From Alphaproteobacteria bacterium (GTDB lineage: Bacteria > Pseudomonadota > Alphaproteobacteria > Rs-D84), in contig SUUQ01000001.1 of assembly GCA_015062445.1 (NCBI GenBank), positions 124,001 to 188,000 on the forward strand: a stretch of 64,000 bases of DNA, in the 5' to 3' direction. The position numbers and the translations under genes were made by a program. Positions 14,326-23,851 of the stretch are shown one piece after another (position 1 is the first letter of the stretch; the number at the start of each line of letters is the position of its first letter). A model generated the notes under the pieces. The model ran no database searches and was not told where the DNA came from. It saw only the letters and a list, made by a program, of their open reading frames with translations.

Positions 14326-14500
14326 CAGATATTGTTGTATGGCGATGATGTGACTGACAACCACGGAGCAGGTACAACATAACAAAAGTTATAAATCAGG
14401 GTGGCACCGCGCAGCCAGGATGACTTGCGCCCCTGAAGGTTAACAATGAAGGTTGGGTGCCGAATTAATCTGTTTTTTCGTTGCCCAATATAAAAAAATA
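14326..14500 (+). promoter_or_regulatory. T-box riboswitch leader of aspS
   Basis: The 14-base T-box consensus AGGGTGGCACCGCG lies at 14398-14411 and its partner GCGCCCCTG at 14427-14435, forming the standard antiterminator (CAGGG with CCCTG). Upstream is a compact Stem I, TGTTGTA paired with TACAACA, holding two GAC triplets at 14352-14354 and 14356-14358, the aspartate codon expected for an aspS leader. A small Stem III, ATAAC-AAAA-GTTAT, sits just before the T-box as usual. T-boxes sense uncharged tRNA. The switch itself is unresolved: GCGCCC can pair with GGGTGC (14455-14460), and GGTTAA (14438-14443) with TTAATC (14465-14470) just before TGTTTTTT. Transcriptional attenuation is therefore likely but not proven. 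Confidence 0.8.
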
Positions 14501-14511
14501 AAGGGACCAAG

Positions 14512-16281
14512 ATGTTATCTTTGAAATCAAAGTACAGAACACATACATGTGGTGAACTGACCGAAAAAAATGTCGGTGAAAAAGTTGTGTTAAGTGGTTG
14601 GGTGCATCGTAAACGTGACCATGGCGCACTGATGTTCGTAGACCTGCGTGATAATTATGGTATTACACAGGTGGTGTTCGATGGGGGAAATGCAGAACTG
14701 GAAAAAGTCAGACCAGAATCTGTTATCAAAATTACAGGTACAGTGGTTGCACGTGATGCGGCGGCCGTGAATGATAAAATCCCAACAGGCGCAATCGAAA
14801 TTCAGGCGGATTCTTTTGAAGTACTGACAAACTGTGATGTGCTGCCGTTCCAGGTGTTCGGTGATGATGGTTCGGTCGCAGAAGATTTGCGTTTGAAATA
14901 TCGATATATCGATTTAAGACGTGAAAGTTTGCATAAAAATATTCTGTTCCGTAACCGGGTGATGAAGTTTATTCGTGATAAAATGTGGGATATGGGATTT
15001 TCTGAATTCCAAACACCAATTCTGACTGTGTCCAGCCCAGAAGGTGCACGTGACTATATCGTGCCCAGTCGGCATCATCATGGGATGTTCTATGCGTTGC
15101 CACAGGCACCACAGCAGTTCAAGCAATTAATTCAAATTTCTGGATTTGATAGATATTTCCAAATTGCACCATGTTTCCGTGATGAAGATTTGCGTGCAGA
15201 CAGATTGCTGGAATTCTATCAGTTGGATTTGGAAATGTCTTTTGTCGATTTGCCAGATATTCAGGCCGTGGGTAATACACTGATGCCGGCAATGATTAAA
15301 GAGTTTGTGCCAGATGCAATTGTCGCAGATGAAATTCCACATATCTCGTTCGATGATGCAATGCTGAAATATGGGTCCGATAAACCAGATTTGCGTAATC
15401 CTATTATCATCTCTGACGTGACAGATGTTTTCCGTGGATCGGATTTTGGTATCTTTGCAAATGCAATCGAAAATGGTGCGGTTGTTCGTGCAATTCCGGC
15501 ACCAAATTCCGCAGATAAACCACGTTCATGGTTCGATAAACTGGGTGAATATGCAGTTAAAGAACTGGGACTGGTGGGACTGGGGTATATCGTGTTCGCA
15601 CAAGAAGCCAAGGGACCAGTGGCAAAAAAACTGGATACGGAACGTGTTGCAAAACTGCGTGAAATCGCAGGTGATAATTCATCCTTGTTCTTTGTGTGCG
15701 ATAACGCAGATGCCGCAGCCAAGGCCGCAGGTAAGTTGCGTAATAAACTGGGGGCGGATTTAGGGCTGATTAATCCAAAAGAATTCCGTCTGTGCTGGGT
15801 CGAGGACTTCCCATTCTTTGAAGCAGATGAAGAATCGCCAACAGGTATCGCATTTACACATAACCCATTCTCGTTCCCGATGGCAACGTTGGAAGAACTG
15901 AATACAAAAAATCCGCTGGATATCAAGGCGGCGCAGTTCGATATGGTGCTGAATGGGGCAGAAATCTGCAGCGGTGGATTAAGAAACTTTAACCCAGATG
16001 TAATGGTAAAATGTTTCGATATCACAGGTTACAGTGAAGAAACAGTGAAAGAAAAGTTCGGTGGTATGTATACTGCGTTCCAATATGGCGCACCACCACA
16101 CGGTGGATGTGCGTTCGGTATTGACCGGTTGGTGCAAATCATGCTGGATGAACCAAACCTGCGTCAGGTGGTGTTGTTCCCAACAAATCAACGTGGACAA
16201 GACCTGATGATGGGGGCACCAACAACTGTGACAGAAAAACAGTTACGTGAAGTGCATATCCAGGTTCGCAAGAAAAACTAA
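14512..16281 (+). CDS. aspS: Aspartyl-tRNA synthetase
   Basis: A 589-residue class II synthetase of bacterial type. The N-terminal anticodon-binding OB fold has LSGWVHRKRDHGALMFVDLRD; motif 2 reads CFRDEDLRADR; the bacterial GAD insertion lies between about 290 and 410; motif 3 is GGCAFGIDRLVQIML near the C-terminus. It charges tRNA-Asp. Whether it also charges tRNA-Asn cannot be decided here. The leader carries a T-box, and a hairpin with CCCCCAAATGGGGG and T run follows the stop. Confidence 0.97.
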   Translation: MLSLKSKYRTHTCGELTEKNVGEKVVLSGWVHRKRDHGALMFVDLRDNYGITQVVFDGGNAELEKVRPESVIKITGTVVARDAAAVNDKIPTGAIEIQADSFEVLTNCDVLPFQVFGDDGSVAEDLRLKYRYIDLRRESLHKNILFRNRVMKFIRDKMWDMGFSEFQTPILTVSSPEGARDYIVPSRHHHGMFYALPQAPQQFKQLIQISGFDRYFQIAPCFRDEDLRADRLLEFYQLDLEMSFVDLPDIQAVGNTLMPAMIKEFVPDAIVADEIPHISFDDAMLKYGSDKPDLRNPIIISDVTDVFRGSDFGIFANAIENGAVVRAIPAPNSADKPRSWFDKLGEYAVKELGLVGLGYIVFAQEAKGPVAKKLDTERVAKLREIAGDNSSLFFVCDNADAAAKAAGKLRNKLGADLGLINPKEFRLCWVEDFPFFEADEESPTGIAFTHNPFSFPMATLEELNTKNPLDIKAAQFDMVLNGAEICSGGLRNFNPDVMVKCFDITGYSEETVKEKFGGMYTAFQYGAPPHGGCAFGIDRLVQIMLDEPNLRQVVLFPTNQRGQDLMMGAPTTVTEKQLREVHIQVRKKN

Positions 16282-16286
16282 ATATA

Positions 16287-16315
16287 AAAATCCCCCAAAT
16301 GGGGGATTTTTTTCG
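16287..16315 (+). terminator. Terminator after aspS
   Basis: AAATCCCCC-AAAT-GGGGGATTTTTTT is a near-perfect stem followed by T residues. Confidence 0.9.
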
Positions 16316-16387
16316 GAATTCATACCTGTTGGCATGGATTTTATTCCAGTTATAATTTTGTGTGAATTTATAAAAAGAGAGTTGGTT

Positions 16388-16735
16388 ATGTACACAAAAT
16401 TTGATGCGCTGGCACATAATTTGAATTTAAGTAAATATCAATCAAATAAAATAAAAATACACTATGACCGATATAATGTGTCACGACTGGAAAAAAGGGG
16501 CGGGGTTTTGTATGCACCGTATTTGCCACATGGACTGTGGGGGTGGATTGAAAAATTGCTGTTTGGTGCCAGGGCTGATTTAATCGGACCAAATAAACTG
16601 CTGTTGCAGGCACAAAGAAATATCAAGTTTACAGCAAACGGATATCACAGTGTCAAGGTTGGCAGACAGGTGTACTATGCCAATGCACAGGGTGATGTTG
16701 TATCACGTGATGAATTTATGCAGAATAAAAATTAA
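16388..16735 (+). CDS. Hypothetical protein
   Basis: A 115-residue protein from the ATG at 16388; the upstream part of the frame crosses the aspS terminator, so the internal start is chosen. It is basic, without signal peptide. One mildly hydrophobic segment (YLPHGLWGWIEKLLFGA) lies in the middle and the C-terminus has a short beta-like stretch (YHSVKVGRQVYYANAQGDVV). No family is recognised. It converges on the AsmA-family gene with no space between the two stops. Confidence 0.55.
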   Translation: MYTKFDALAHNLNLSKYQSNKIKIHYDRYNVSRLEKRGGVLYAPYLPHGLWGWIEKLLFGARADLIGPNKLLLQAQRNIKFTANGYHSVKVGRQVYYANAQGDVVSRDEFMQNKN

Positions 16736-19210
16736 CTAGAATTTGTCGTGTGTTTTTACAAATGCACGCATGAATCCTGTGTCAATATTCTGCATGATTT
16801 CTGATAATGAATACTGACGGGTGCCGTCTGGTAATATGCCCAGCTGGATTGTCGCAGGGGTTGGGGCTGTGCCACGCAGGGTTAAATCCAGTTCAACGGT
16901 CATTAATCCATCTGATATCGCCATGCCGCCAATGCCACTGGTGTGTCGCATCGAGATTTCCAGCGGCTGGGTGGTGATAAAGTTATTGTTCGAATATTCA
17001 CCAATAATATGTAAACTTTTTAATGCGGTCTTGCCACCACCCAATGCATCAGACAGTGCGTATTCTGCGTTTAATGTTGTTATGTTTTCGGCAGATGCAT
17101 AGAAATTATCAATTGACATACCAATTAAATAGCCGCCGGTAAATGTTAAATCTATTGTACCAGACATATTATAATTTATGTCGTGGGCAATTTGACCGTG
17201 TGTGTTCATGGTTATTTGACCGGTGATGTTGGTGTCATTGATGTTTAATGGTAATTGAGAGGATAGCAGGTTGCCGTTGGTGGTAAACTGGTTTAACTGA
17301 ATAAATATGTCATAATTTGTCTTGGATTTTTCAATCGTTGCCAATAAATTTCCACGGGATGAATCCATAATAGAAAATGTTTGGGAGTTTTGCTTTAATG
17401 CGTAAATGAAGTTGCTGAAAATGTCGCCATTGTAAATCAACTGGTTCGCAGACAGGGCCAAATTAAACGGCAGGTCAAATGGTATCAATATCGGAGAATT
17501 ACTGAGAAATTCTTGTTCGGAAAAGTTGTCGAAATACTGTGAATTTAGGATTTTGTCCAGTGGTAATTTTTCAGTGTGCAGTGTTATGTTGCGGCCAGAG
17601 GCAGTGCCAATAAATTCAGAATCAAAAATCTTGATGACCAGGTTGGATATCTTGTTGTCTTGGAAGTGACCAGATATGGTATATGATGCATCGTTTATAG
17701 AACGAAGGTCGATGTTTGGCAGCCATGTTTTATACCCCAGGCCGGATAGATGAAAATAATTATCGTATACAGATAATTGCCATTGATTGTTATCTGGGGT
17801 AAAGGTCATCATGCCGTCGTGCCATACAAAATTGCCAATGTCTGTTAACATAAAGTCGGGCAGGTATGGCAGGTCGGTTTGTAACCAGGATAAGGTCTTG
17901 CCGTTGGCAAAGGTGTATGATGGAACAATTTTGTCACCATCGATTTTGTATGTGCCGCCAATGTCTGAGAACTGAAAGTTTATAGTGCCGTGTTTGCCAA
18001 ATCGTGATGTCATTTGCAAAATGTCTGAGGTTGCAGGCATCGGTTTGGTGGATTGAACAAATATTTCAAACTTATTGTCAGAAACATTTAACGATCCAGA
18101 CATGTCGCCATAGGTAAATATGCTGCACCCCCATTCGTCGGCAGTGCCAGAAAACAGGCACATGCTGTTTGTGTGGTTTACAGGCATTGTTATCATGATG
18201 TTTTCGGCGCCGTATTTGTCAATCGTGCCACCTGTTATCGCAATGTCATCTGCGACGATGTTTGCAATTTGAATCTTGTTCGTGGTGCCGGTCGCCTGAA
18301 TCCGCAGGTGATGAAATTTATGGTTTTGTAATGTTAAATCACCATAAAAATCAAGATTCACATTGGTGTTGTTTAATAGACCATTGGGCTGAAGTAAAAA
18401 TGATATGTCGGATGATATGTCGTTGGATACCAAACTGATTGAACGGGTGCCGTCAGAATAAACTTCGATATTGCCAGAAAATTTGTCTGATTCTATGTTG
18501 GTCAGTTTGTATGAATCATAACCGTTCCATTCAAAGTTCGCAGACAGTTTTATGTCGTCTTCGACCAGATTGGTTTTTATCCCCAGCCAATCATCAATGT
18601 TGTCTGTTTCAATCGATAAATGTCCACGAATGGAACCGTCTGAAAACATTTGGCCCGTGATGTCCAGGTTATTGTTCTTGTTCGTGATGTGGAATGTGTC
18701 ACCAATGAATTCAATGTTGTATTTGTGATGTTGACTGCGTATCACACCGTGAAATTGCCCGTCTGTAAAGTCGGCACGTATAATGTAAAACTGGCGCCCC
18801 ATAAAGGTTATTTTACTGTTGTATATTTCAATGTTGTGATTGAAGTCGGCAGGGGCAAGCTGGTTTACTGTTATGTCGGCATCGTAAACAACAACCGCAT
18901 CATTTAATGTGGCATTTTTCAAATCAAACATACTGCGGAACGGTATCGAAAACATAACAGAACCAATGCGGGCATCCGGTACAACAACGTCATTGGCAAC
19001 AATTGTCGCACCACCAATTAAACTGAAACGTATGTCGCCATTTAATTTAGCTGGAACCGCAGTTTGTTCGTATACCGACTGTTCAACCATCGGTTTGAAT
19101 TTGTTTAATGTTATCATCGGGGGAATTATGACCATGGCCAGGCACAGTGCACCAATTGTGTACACCAATGACCATATGATTCTGCGTTTGTATCTGGGTT
19201 TTAATGCCAT
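16736..19210 (-). CDS. AsmA-family protein (large periplasmic, membrane anchored)
   Basis: An 824-residue protein. One N-terminal membrane segment (IIWSLVYTIGALCLAMVIIPP) is followed by the AsmA opening (VEQSVYEQTAVPAKLNGDIRFSLIGGATIVANDVVV). The remainder is a long array of beta strands typical of AsmA/TamB/YhdP-type bridge-like proteins, ending with GTAPTPATIQLGILPDGTRQYSL, close to the AsmA C-terminal signature. Members take part in outer-membrane biogenesis and are thought to carry phospholipids between the membranes. The exact subfamily is unclear. It is transcribed alone, divergent from uvrB. Confidence 0.8.
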   Translation of the reverse strand: MALKPRYKRRIIWSLVYTIGALCLAMVIIPPMITLNKFKPMVEQSVYEQTAVPAKLNGDIRFSLIGGATIVANDVVVPDARIGSVMFSIPFRSMFDLKNATLNDAVVVYDADITVNQLAPADFNHNIEIYNSKITFMGRQFYIIRADFTDGQFHGVIRSQHHKYNIEFIGDTFHITNKNNNLDITGQMFSDGSIRGHLSIETDNIDDWLGIKTNLVEDDIKLSANFEWNGYDSYKLTNIESDKFSGNIEVYSDGTRSISLVSNDISSDISFLLQPNGLLNNTNVNLDFYGDLTLQNHKFHHLRIQATGTTNKIQIANIVADDIAITGGTIDKYGAENIMITMPVNHTNSMCLFSGTADEWGCSIFTYGDMSGSLNVSDNKFEIFVQSTKPMPATSDILQMTSRFGKHGTINFQFSDIGGTYKIDGDKIVPSYTFANGKTLSWLQTDLPYLPDFMLTDIGNFVWHDGMMTFTPDNNQWQLSVYDNYFHLSGLGYKTWLPNIDLRSINDASYTISGHFQDNKISNLVIKIFDSEFIGTASGRNITLHTEKLPLDKILNSQYFDNFSEQEFLSNSPILIPFDLPFNLALSANQLIYNGDIFSNFIYALKQNSQTFSIMDSSRGNLLATIEKSKTNYDIFIQLNQFTTNGNLLSSQLPLNINDTNITGQITMNTHGQIAHDINYNMSGTIDLTFTGGYLIGMSIDNFYASAENITTLNAEYALSDALGGGKTALKSLHIIGEYSNNNFITTQPLEISMRHTSGIGGMAISDGLMTVELDLTLRGTAPTPATIQLGILPDGTRQYSLSEIMQNIDTGFMRAFVKTHDKF

Positions 19211-19252
19211 CTCTCGTGTCCCCTTGTTTTTTCATTATAATGGATTATATTT

Positions 19253-21262
19253 ATGGTTGTGAATAAAAAAATGCAAAAAGCTGAATTTCATCTTGAAAGT
19301 GATTATAAACCTATGGGGGACCAGCCAACCGCAATAGCAGAGCTGGTCGATGGGGTAAATCATGGCAGACAATCGCAAGTATTGCTGGGGGTGACAGGGT
19401 CTGGTAAAACATTTACAATGGCAAATGTTATTGCAGAACTGGGGCGGCCGGCATTGATTATGGCACCAAATAAAATACTGGCGGCACAATTGTATACGGA
19501 AATGAAGTCCTTTTTCCCACGTAATCATGTTGAATATTTTGTGTCGTACTATGATTATTATCAGCCAGAGGCATATATGCCGACAACAGATACATATATC
19601 GATAAAGATGCATCAATAAATGAACAGCTGGACCGGATGCGACACAGTGCAACACGGGCAATGCTGGAAGAACGTGATGTCGTGGTTGTGTCGTCTGTGT
19701 CTTCGATTTATGGTATGGGGTCGCCAGAACAATATTCAGGAATGAAGTTGGTTTTGAATGTTGGAGATTTGCTGGGGCAGAAAGATGTTATGCGGGCACT
19801 GGTTGATATTCAGTATAAACGCAATGATATGGCATTTGAACGGGGTGACTTTCGTGTGCGTGGCGATGTGATTGATGTGTTCCCATCACACGCAATGGAC
19901 AGGGGGTGGAAACTGTCGTTCTGGGGGGATGAAATCGAAGAAATATGGGAATTTGATACACTGACCGGGGCAAAAATTAAAAAACTGGATAAAATTGCAA
20001 TCTATCCAAATACACACTATGCAACACCAATGCCGACAGTTATGCAGGCCATTTCACAAATCAGAAAAGATTTGGCAGACAGATTAGATTACTTTCACCA
20101 AAATATGAAGTATATCGAAGAGCAACGTTTGCGTGAAAGGGTGAACTTTGATATCGAAATGATGGAAAGTACAGGTACGTGTAGGGGAATTGAGAACTAT
20201 TCACGGTATCTGTCTGGCAGATTGCCAGGACAACCACCACCAACTTTGTTTGAATATCTGCCAAAAGATGCAGTGCTGTTTATTGATGAAAGTCATGTGA
20301 CGGTGCCACAGATTGGTGCAATGAGTCGTGGCGACAGGGCAAGAAAAGAAACACTGGCACAATATGGGTTTCGGTTGCCTTCGTGTATAGATAACAGACC
20401 GTTAACATTTGATGAATGGGATGCGCTGAGACCACAGACAATATTTGTTTCTGCAACACCGGCAGATTGGGAACTGGAACAATCAAATGGTATCGTGTCT
20501 GAGCAGGTTATTCGACCAACAGGATTGCTGGACCCGGTGTGCGAAGTTTATCCTACAACACATCAGGTTGATGATTTGTTGGAACAGGTAAAAAAGGTGT
20601 CTGGACGTGTGCTGGTGACGACACTGACCAAGAAAATGGCAGAACAATTGACAGACTATCTGAATGAAAATGGGGTTAATGCAAAATATCTGCACAGCGA
20701 TATCGAAACGTTGGAACGTATCGAACTGTTGCGGGATTTAAGATTGGGAAAGTTTGATGTGCTGGTTGGAATTAACCTGTTGCGTGAGGGACTGGATGTG
20801 CCAGAATGTGAATTGGTCGCAATTATGGATGCAGATAAAGAAGGGTTTTTGCGGTCAACACGCAGTTTAATTCAGACAATCGGACGGGCGGCACGTAATG
20901 CAAATGGTCGGGTTATCTTGTACGCAGATAAAATCACAGATTCTATGCGGGCGGCACTGGATGAAACCATGCGCAGACGTGAAAAACAGATGGAATATAA
21001 TCAACAACATGGTATTATTCCAAAAACTGTGTCAAAGGCCGTCTTTGCAGAAGTGGCTGAAAAACAGGAAAAAACAGATAAAGCACGAAAGTTTGTTTAC
21101 AGCAAGTCGGGCGGGGTTATGGATGCGGCGACTTTGCGGCGAGAAATAAAAAAACTGAGACAGCAGATGATTAAAGCTGCAGATGACCTGGAATTCGAAA
21201 AGGCCGCAGAGATTCGTGATGTAATCAAAGAAATGGAAGATAATTTGCTGTTGTTGGAGTAA
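19253..21262 (+). CDS. uvrB: Excinuclease ABC subunit B
   Basis: A 669-residue protein with Walker A GVTGSGKT at residues 46-53, the DNA-clamping beta-hairpin region [21 protein letters not shown] (split across about 98-118), helicase motifs DESH, VSATPA and TIGRAARN, and a C-terminal UVR domain ([17 protein letters not shown]) that contacts UvrC. It verifies damage in nucleotide excision repair. Residue 7 is another Met that could be the start. A small gene follows after five bases and then tsaE, probably one transcript. Confidence 0.97.
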   Translation: MVVNKKMQKAEFHLESDYKPMGDQPTAIAELVDGVNHGRQSQVLLGVTGSGKTFTMANVIAELGRPALIMAPNKILAAQLYTEMKSFFPRNHVEYFVSYYDYYQPEAYMPTTDTYIDKDASINEQLDRMRHSATRAMLEERDVVVVSSVSSIYGMGSPEQYSGMKLVLNVGDLLGQKDVMRALVDIQYKRNDMAFERGDFRVRGDVIDVFPSHAMDRGWKLSFWGDEIEEIWEFDTLTGAKIKKLDKIAIYPNTHYATPMPTVMQAISQIRKDLADRLDYFHQNMKYIEEQRLRERVNFDIEMMESTGTCRGIENYSRYLSGRLPGQPPPTLFEYLPKDAVLFIDESHVTVPQIGAMSRGDRARKETLAQYGFRLPSCIDNRPLTFDEWDALRPQTIFVSATPADWELEQSNGIVSEQVIRPTGLLDPVCEVYPTTHQVDDLLEQVKKVSGRVLVTTLTKKMAEQLTDYLNENGVNAKYLHSDIETLERIELLRDLRLGKFDVLVGINLLREGLDVPECELVAIMDADKEGFLRSTRSLIQTIGRAARNANGRVILYADKITDSMRAALDETMRRREKQMEYNQQHGIIPKTVSKAVFAEVAEKQEKTDKARKFVYSKSGGVMDAATLRREIKKLRQQMIKAADDLEFEKAAEIRDVIKEMEDNLLLLE

Positions 21263-21267
21263 TAAAA

Positions 21268-21510
21268 ATGATAGATGTACATGAAATCGTTGCAGTAAAT
21301 GGAATCTATATATCGCAACTGTATAAAAACTGGTATGCGGTTGAAGTTATCGCAAAACGGGGAAATACTTTTTTCAGAATTAGGTATCCGTATGAAACAA
21401 TCGGTGCTGCACAAACAGCCCTGGAACAAATAGAAAAAAAATCACCAAATGTGCCAAAACCACATTACAGACCAATAATTCATCTGATGAACCCAGGAAA
21501 GGTAAAATGA
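21268..21510 (+). CDS. Small hypothetical protein between uvrB and tsaE
   Basis: An 80-residue soluble protein, starting five bases after uvrB and overlapping the tsaE start by four bases. YISQLYKNWYAVEVIAKRGNTFFRIRYPYETIGAAQTALEQIE reads as a small alpha/beta domain with an aromatic-rich sheet. No named family is recognised. The tight packing suggests that it is really translated. Confidence 0.6.
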   Translation: MIDVHEIVAVNGIYISQLYKNWYAVEVIAKRGNTFFRIRYPYETIGAAQTALEQIEKKSPNVPKPHYRPIIHLMNPGKVK

Positions 21511-21911
21511 CAGAATTTATTTCAAATAATATTGATGAAACGCGTCAATGGGCGCAGCAATTCGCAAAAACACTGAATGCACCGTGTGTTGTGGCACTGC
21601 ATGGAAATCTGGGAATGGGCAAGTCTGAAATCGCACGCACAATTATTCAAACACTGCAGGGTAAAGATACTGTTGTGCCCAGTCCAACATTTACAATCGT
21701 GCAGGCATATAATGGTATTTCACACTTTGACCTGTATCGTATAGAAGATGTGGCAGAACTGACAGAAATTGGACTGGGGGATGCAATCGAAAATGATATC
21801 ACGTTAATAGAGTGGCCGGAAATCGCAGAAAATATGCTGCCGGATAATACGATTCATGTCTTTATCGATGAATTTGGTGATGGCAGAAAAATTCTGGTAA
21901 AAAATTTATAA
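21507..21911 (+). CDS. tsaE: tRNA threonylcarbamoyladenosine biosynthesis ATPase TsaE
   Basis: A 134-residue protein with Walker A GNLGMGKS at 33-40, SPTFTIVQAY near residue 58, the conserved HFDLYRI block and EWPE (about 107-110). TsaE is the ATPase that works with TsaB and TsaD to make t6A at position 37 of ANN-decoding tRNAs. It ends the uvrB operon; a bidirectional terminator separates it from the convergent ftsA-rpe gene. Confidence 0.95.
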   Translation: MTEFISNNIDETRQWAQQFAKTLNAPCVVALHGNLGMGKSEIARTIIQTLQGKDTVVPSPTFTIVQAYNGISHFDLYRIEDVAELTEIGLGDAIENDITLIEWPEIAENMLPDNTIHVFIDEFGDGRKILVKNL

Positions 21912-22047
21912 GAAAATGTCCCTGTGGTAATAAAAAGAAATATAGATAATAATCTGGATGCAAGCACTGCAATAAAAACACAAGGACTTTGAACCAAGGT
22001 CCCGAATCCACATCCCAAAAATGCATTGTTTGTAAAAAAATATCCCC

Positions 22048-22075
22048 GAATTGTCGGGGATTTTTATTGTGGTTT
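22048..22075. terminator. Bidirectional terminator between tsaE and ftsA-rpe
   Basis: ATCCCCGA-ATTG-TCGGGGAT is flanked by T-rich sequence on one side and A-rich on the other, so it can serve both convergent transcripts. It overlaps the last codons region of the epimerase gene only at its edge. Confidence 0.8.
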
Positions 22076-23842
22076 ATTGGGCAGTAAACTTTGTACAGCC
22101 AATGGAAAATCAGGTGCATGTGCCAAGTACGACCCAGATACCAACATGTCTGCACCAGCCGCCCAACATAACTGGGCAGTTTTATCGTTTATGCCACCGT
22201 CAACAGATATTTTGAACTGCAGACCATATTGTTTGCGTGTTGCAGATAGTATAGATATCTTTTTCAATGCAGATTGGTCAAATTCTTGGCCGGCGGCGCC
22301 AGGTGTAACAGACATTATCATTATTTCATCAATTTCTGATAATATCGGTTTTAGTATATTCACAGACGATTTTGGATGCAGGGCAATACCTGCACGGCGA
22401 CCCGCACTGCGGACATTCTTTATCGCATTTATCAGTCCGGATGTGTTGGTGGACATTATGATTGTGTCTGCACCGGCGGCAACTGCTTCGGCTGCCCAGA
22501 CAGATGGACTCTCGGTCATTAAATGTACGTGCAGGTGGGCATCCGTGTGGGAACGGATGATGGATAGTTCTTCGATGCTGCCACGGATTTGGTCGACGTA
22601 CAGACCATCCATTATGTCAACATGTATCATTGATATGTTCCCGGAATTAAACAGGTTGTATGTTTCATGACGACGCATGTCAAAACACAATGTGCTGGGT
22701 AATATCGGGATTTGACGTACAGGTGTGCGTTGCGGACGGCGAAAAATACGCGTCAGCCAGCCCGTGCGCCGTGACCAACGATCGTGACGTGCCAAGTAAT
22801 TTTTGCAGTTCGATTCCTGGGCAGACCAGATGTAATCCGACAATGCTCGTACGGTTGCGTCTGGTGGCATAACAGTGGTTACAACAGCAAATGCATTTTC
22901 AATGAAATCACGCAGTCCATCTGTTTCTGCACCACCACCAGTTAATATTATTTGTGTGGGTTTAGATTTGGTAAATGATGATGAACATGAATCTTTTAAT
23001 TGTGAAATTATTTCAACAAAAATAGGTATCACAATGTCGTGTACATCACTGCGGGAAAAACCATAGTCACGGTCTGCCGGTACCAGGTGATCTGTACTTT
23101 TCGGGGTCAGTGTCGATACAGAACGTTTTATGCGGTCGGCAGATTCAGAATCCAGTTCCAGCTTTGTACACAGGGCATTGGTGATGTCTGTGCCGCCAAG
23201 CGGAATTTTGGTGTGCCAAACAGGACCACGATCTGTCCAGATGGATGCGCTGGTGTACTGGGCGCCAAAGTCGATGAACATGATGGATTGTTTTTTCTTT
23301 CTGAATACACCGTTGTGAATAAACTGGGGGTCAAATATCGCATCAGGTTGTATGTGGGCAGAACGCAGGACACTGTTGATGTCGTTCATGCCGTCGTATG
23401 AATAATATATCGCACCAAAAACCGAGACCAACTGGCGATCAATCTGACCAATTGGGGTTGGAATGTTGCGTGATGCAGTCGTGTCATATCGTAATGGTAC
23501 AATGTGCATCGGAAAGTATCCGTCCGGTGGGGTCAGACCTGATAACTGATTGCGGATGTCGGTGGTTGTTATTTTATGCTCGTTTGGCCAGACGGTATGT
23601 TTGGCCTTCATCTGAAAGATAGATGGGCCAATGTTACCTGTGATATAGGCACTGTCAAAATGCGCCCCCAGTTGACGTTCCAGTTCGTCAACAACACTTT
23701 TTATCGCATATGTGGTATCTGGACTGTCGATGGTAAAAAATGCAGACTGATCCATGCGGGCACCACGTATGCGGTGGGCCAAACCACGTACACCATAGGT
23801 GCCAATGTCTAAACATAAAAAACAAGAATCAAATAAATTCAT
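22064..23842 (-). CDS. FtsA - ribulose-phosphate 3-epimerase fusion protein
   Basis: A single 592-residue frame. Residues 1-365 are an FtsA-like actin fold: phosphate-1 LDIGTYGVRGLA (11-22), phosphate-2 FIDFGAQYTSASIW (189-202) and adenosine motif IILTGGGAETDGL (298-310). A basic amphipathic stretch, RTGWLTRIFRRPQR (359-372), matches the membrane-targeting helix that normally ends FtsA. From about 378 a full epimerase barrel follows: LPSTLCFD (381-388), HVDIMDG (407-413), HLM (440-442), SVTPGAAGQEF (511-521) and VDGGI (547-551). All four expected metal and catalytic positions (H407, D409, H440, D548) are kept. FtsA tethers FtsZ to the membrane; Rpe interconverts ribulose- and xylulose-5-phosphate. 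The gene follows ftsQ by nine bases. No ftsZ is visible downstream. Confidence 0.9.
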   Translation of the reverse strand: MNLFDSCFLCLDIGTYGVRGLAHRIRGARMDQSAFFTIDSPDTTYAIKSVVDELERQLGAHFDSAYITGNIGPSIFQMKAKHTVWPNEHKITTTDIRNQLSGLTPPDGYFPMHIVPLRYDTTASRNIPTPIGQIDRQLVSVFGAIYYSYDGMNDINSVLRSAHIQPDAIFDPQFIHNGVFRKKKQSIMFIDFGAQYTSASIWTDRGPVWHTKIPLGGTDITNALCTKLELDSESADRIKRSVSTLTPKSTDHLVPADRDYGFSRSDVHDIVIPIFVEIISQLKDSCSSSFTKSKPTQIILTGGGAETDGLRDFIENAFAVVTTVMPPDATVRALSDYIWSAQESNCKNYLARHDRWSRRTGWLTRIFRRPQRTPVRQIPILPSTLCFDMRRHETYNLFNSGNISMIHVDIMDGLYVDQIRGSIEELSIIRSHTDAHLHVHLMTESPSVWAAEAVAAGADTIIMSTNTSGLINAIKNVRSAGRRAGIALHPKSSVNILKPILSEIDEIMIMSVTPGAAGQEFDQSALKKISILSATRKQYGLQFKISVDGGINDKTAQLCWAAGADMLVSGSYLAHAPDFPLAVQSLLPNKPQ

Positions 23843-23851
23843 TTTTTATAC

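Noticed and set aside
15261-16025. A 254-codon minus-strand frame inside aspS.
   Set aside because: Low-complexity Ser/Ala-rich translation opposite a conserved synthetase; no ribosome site.
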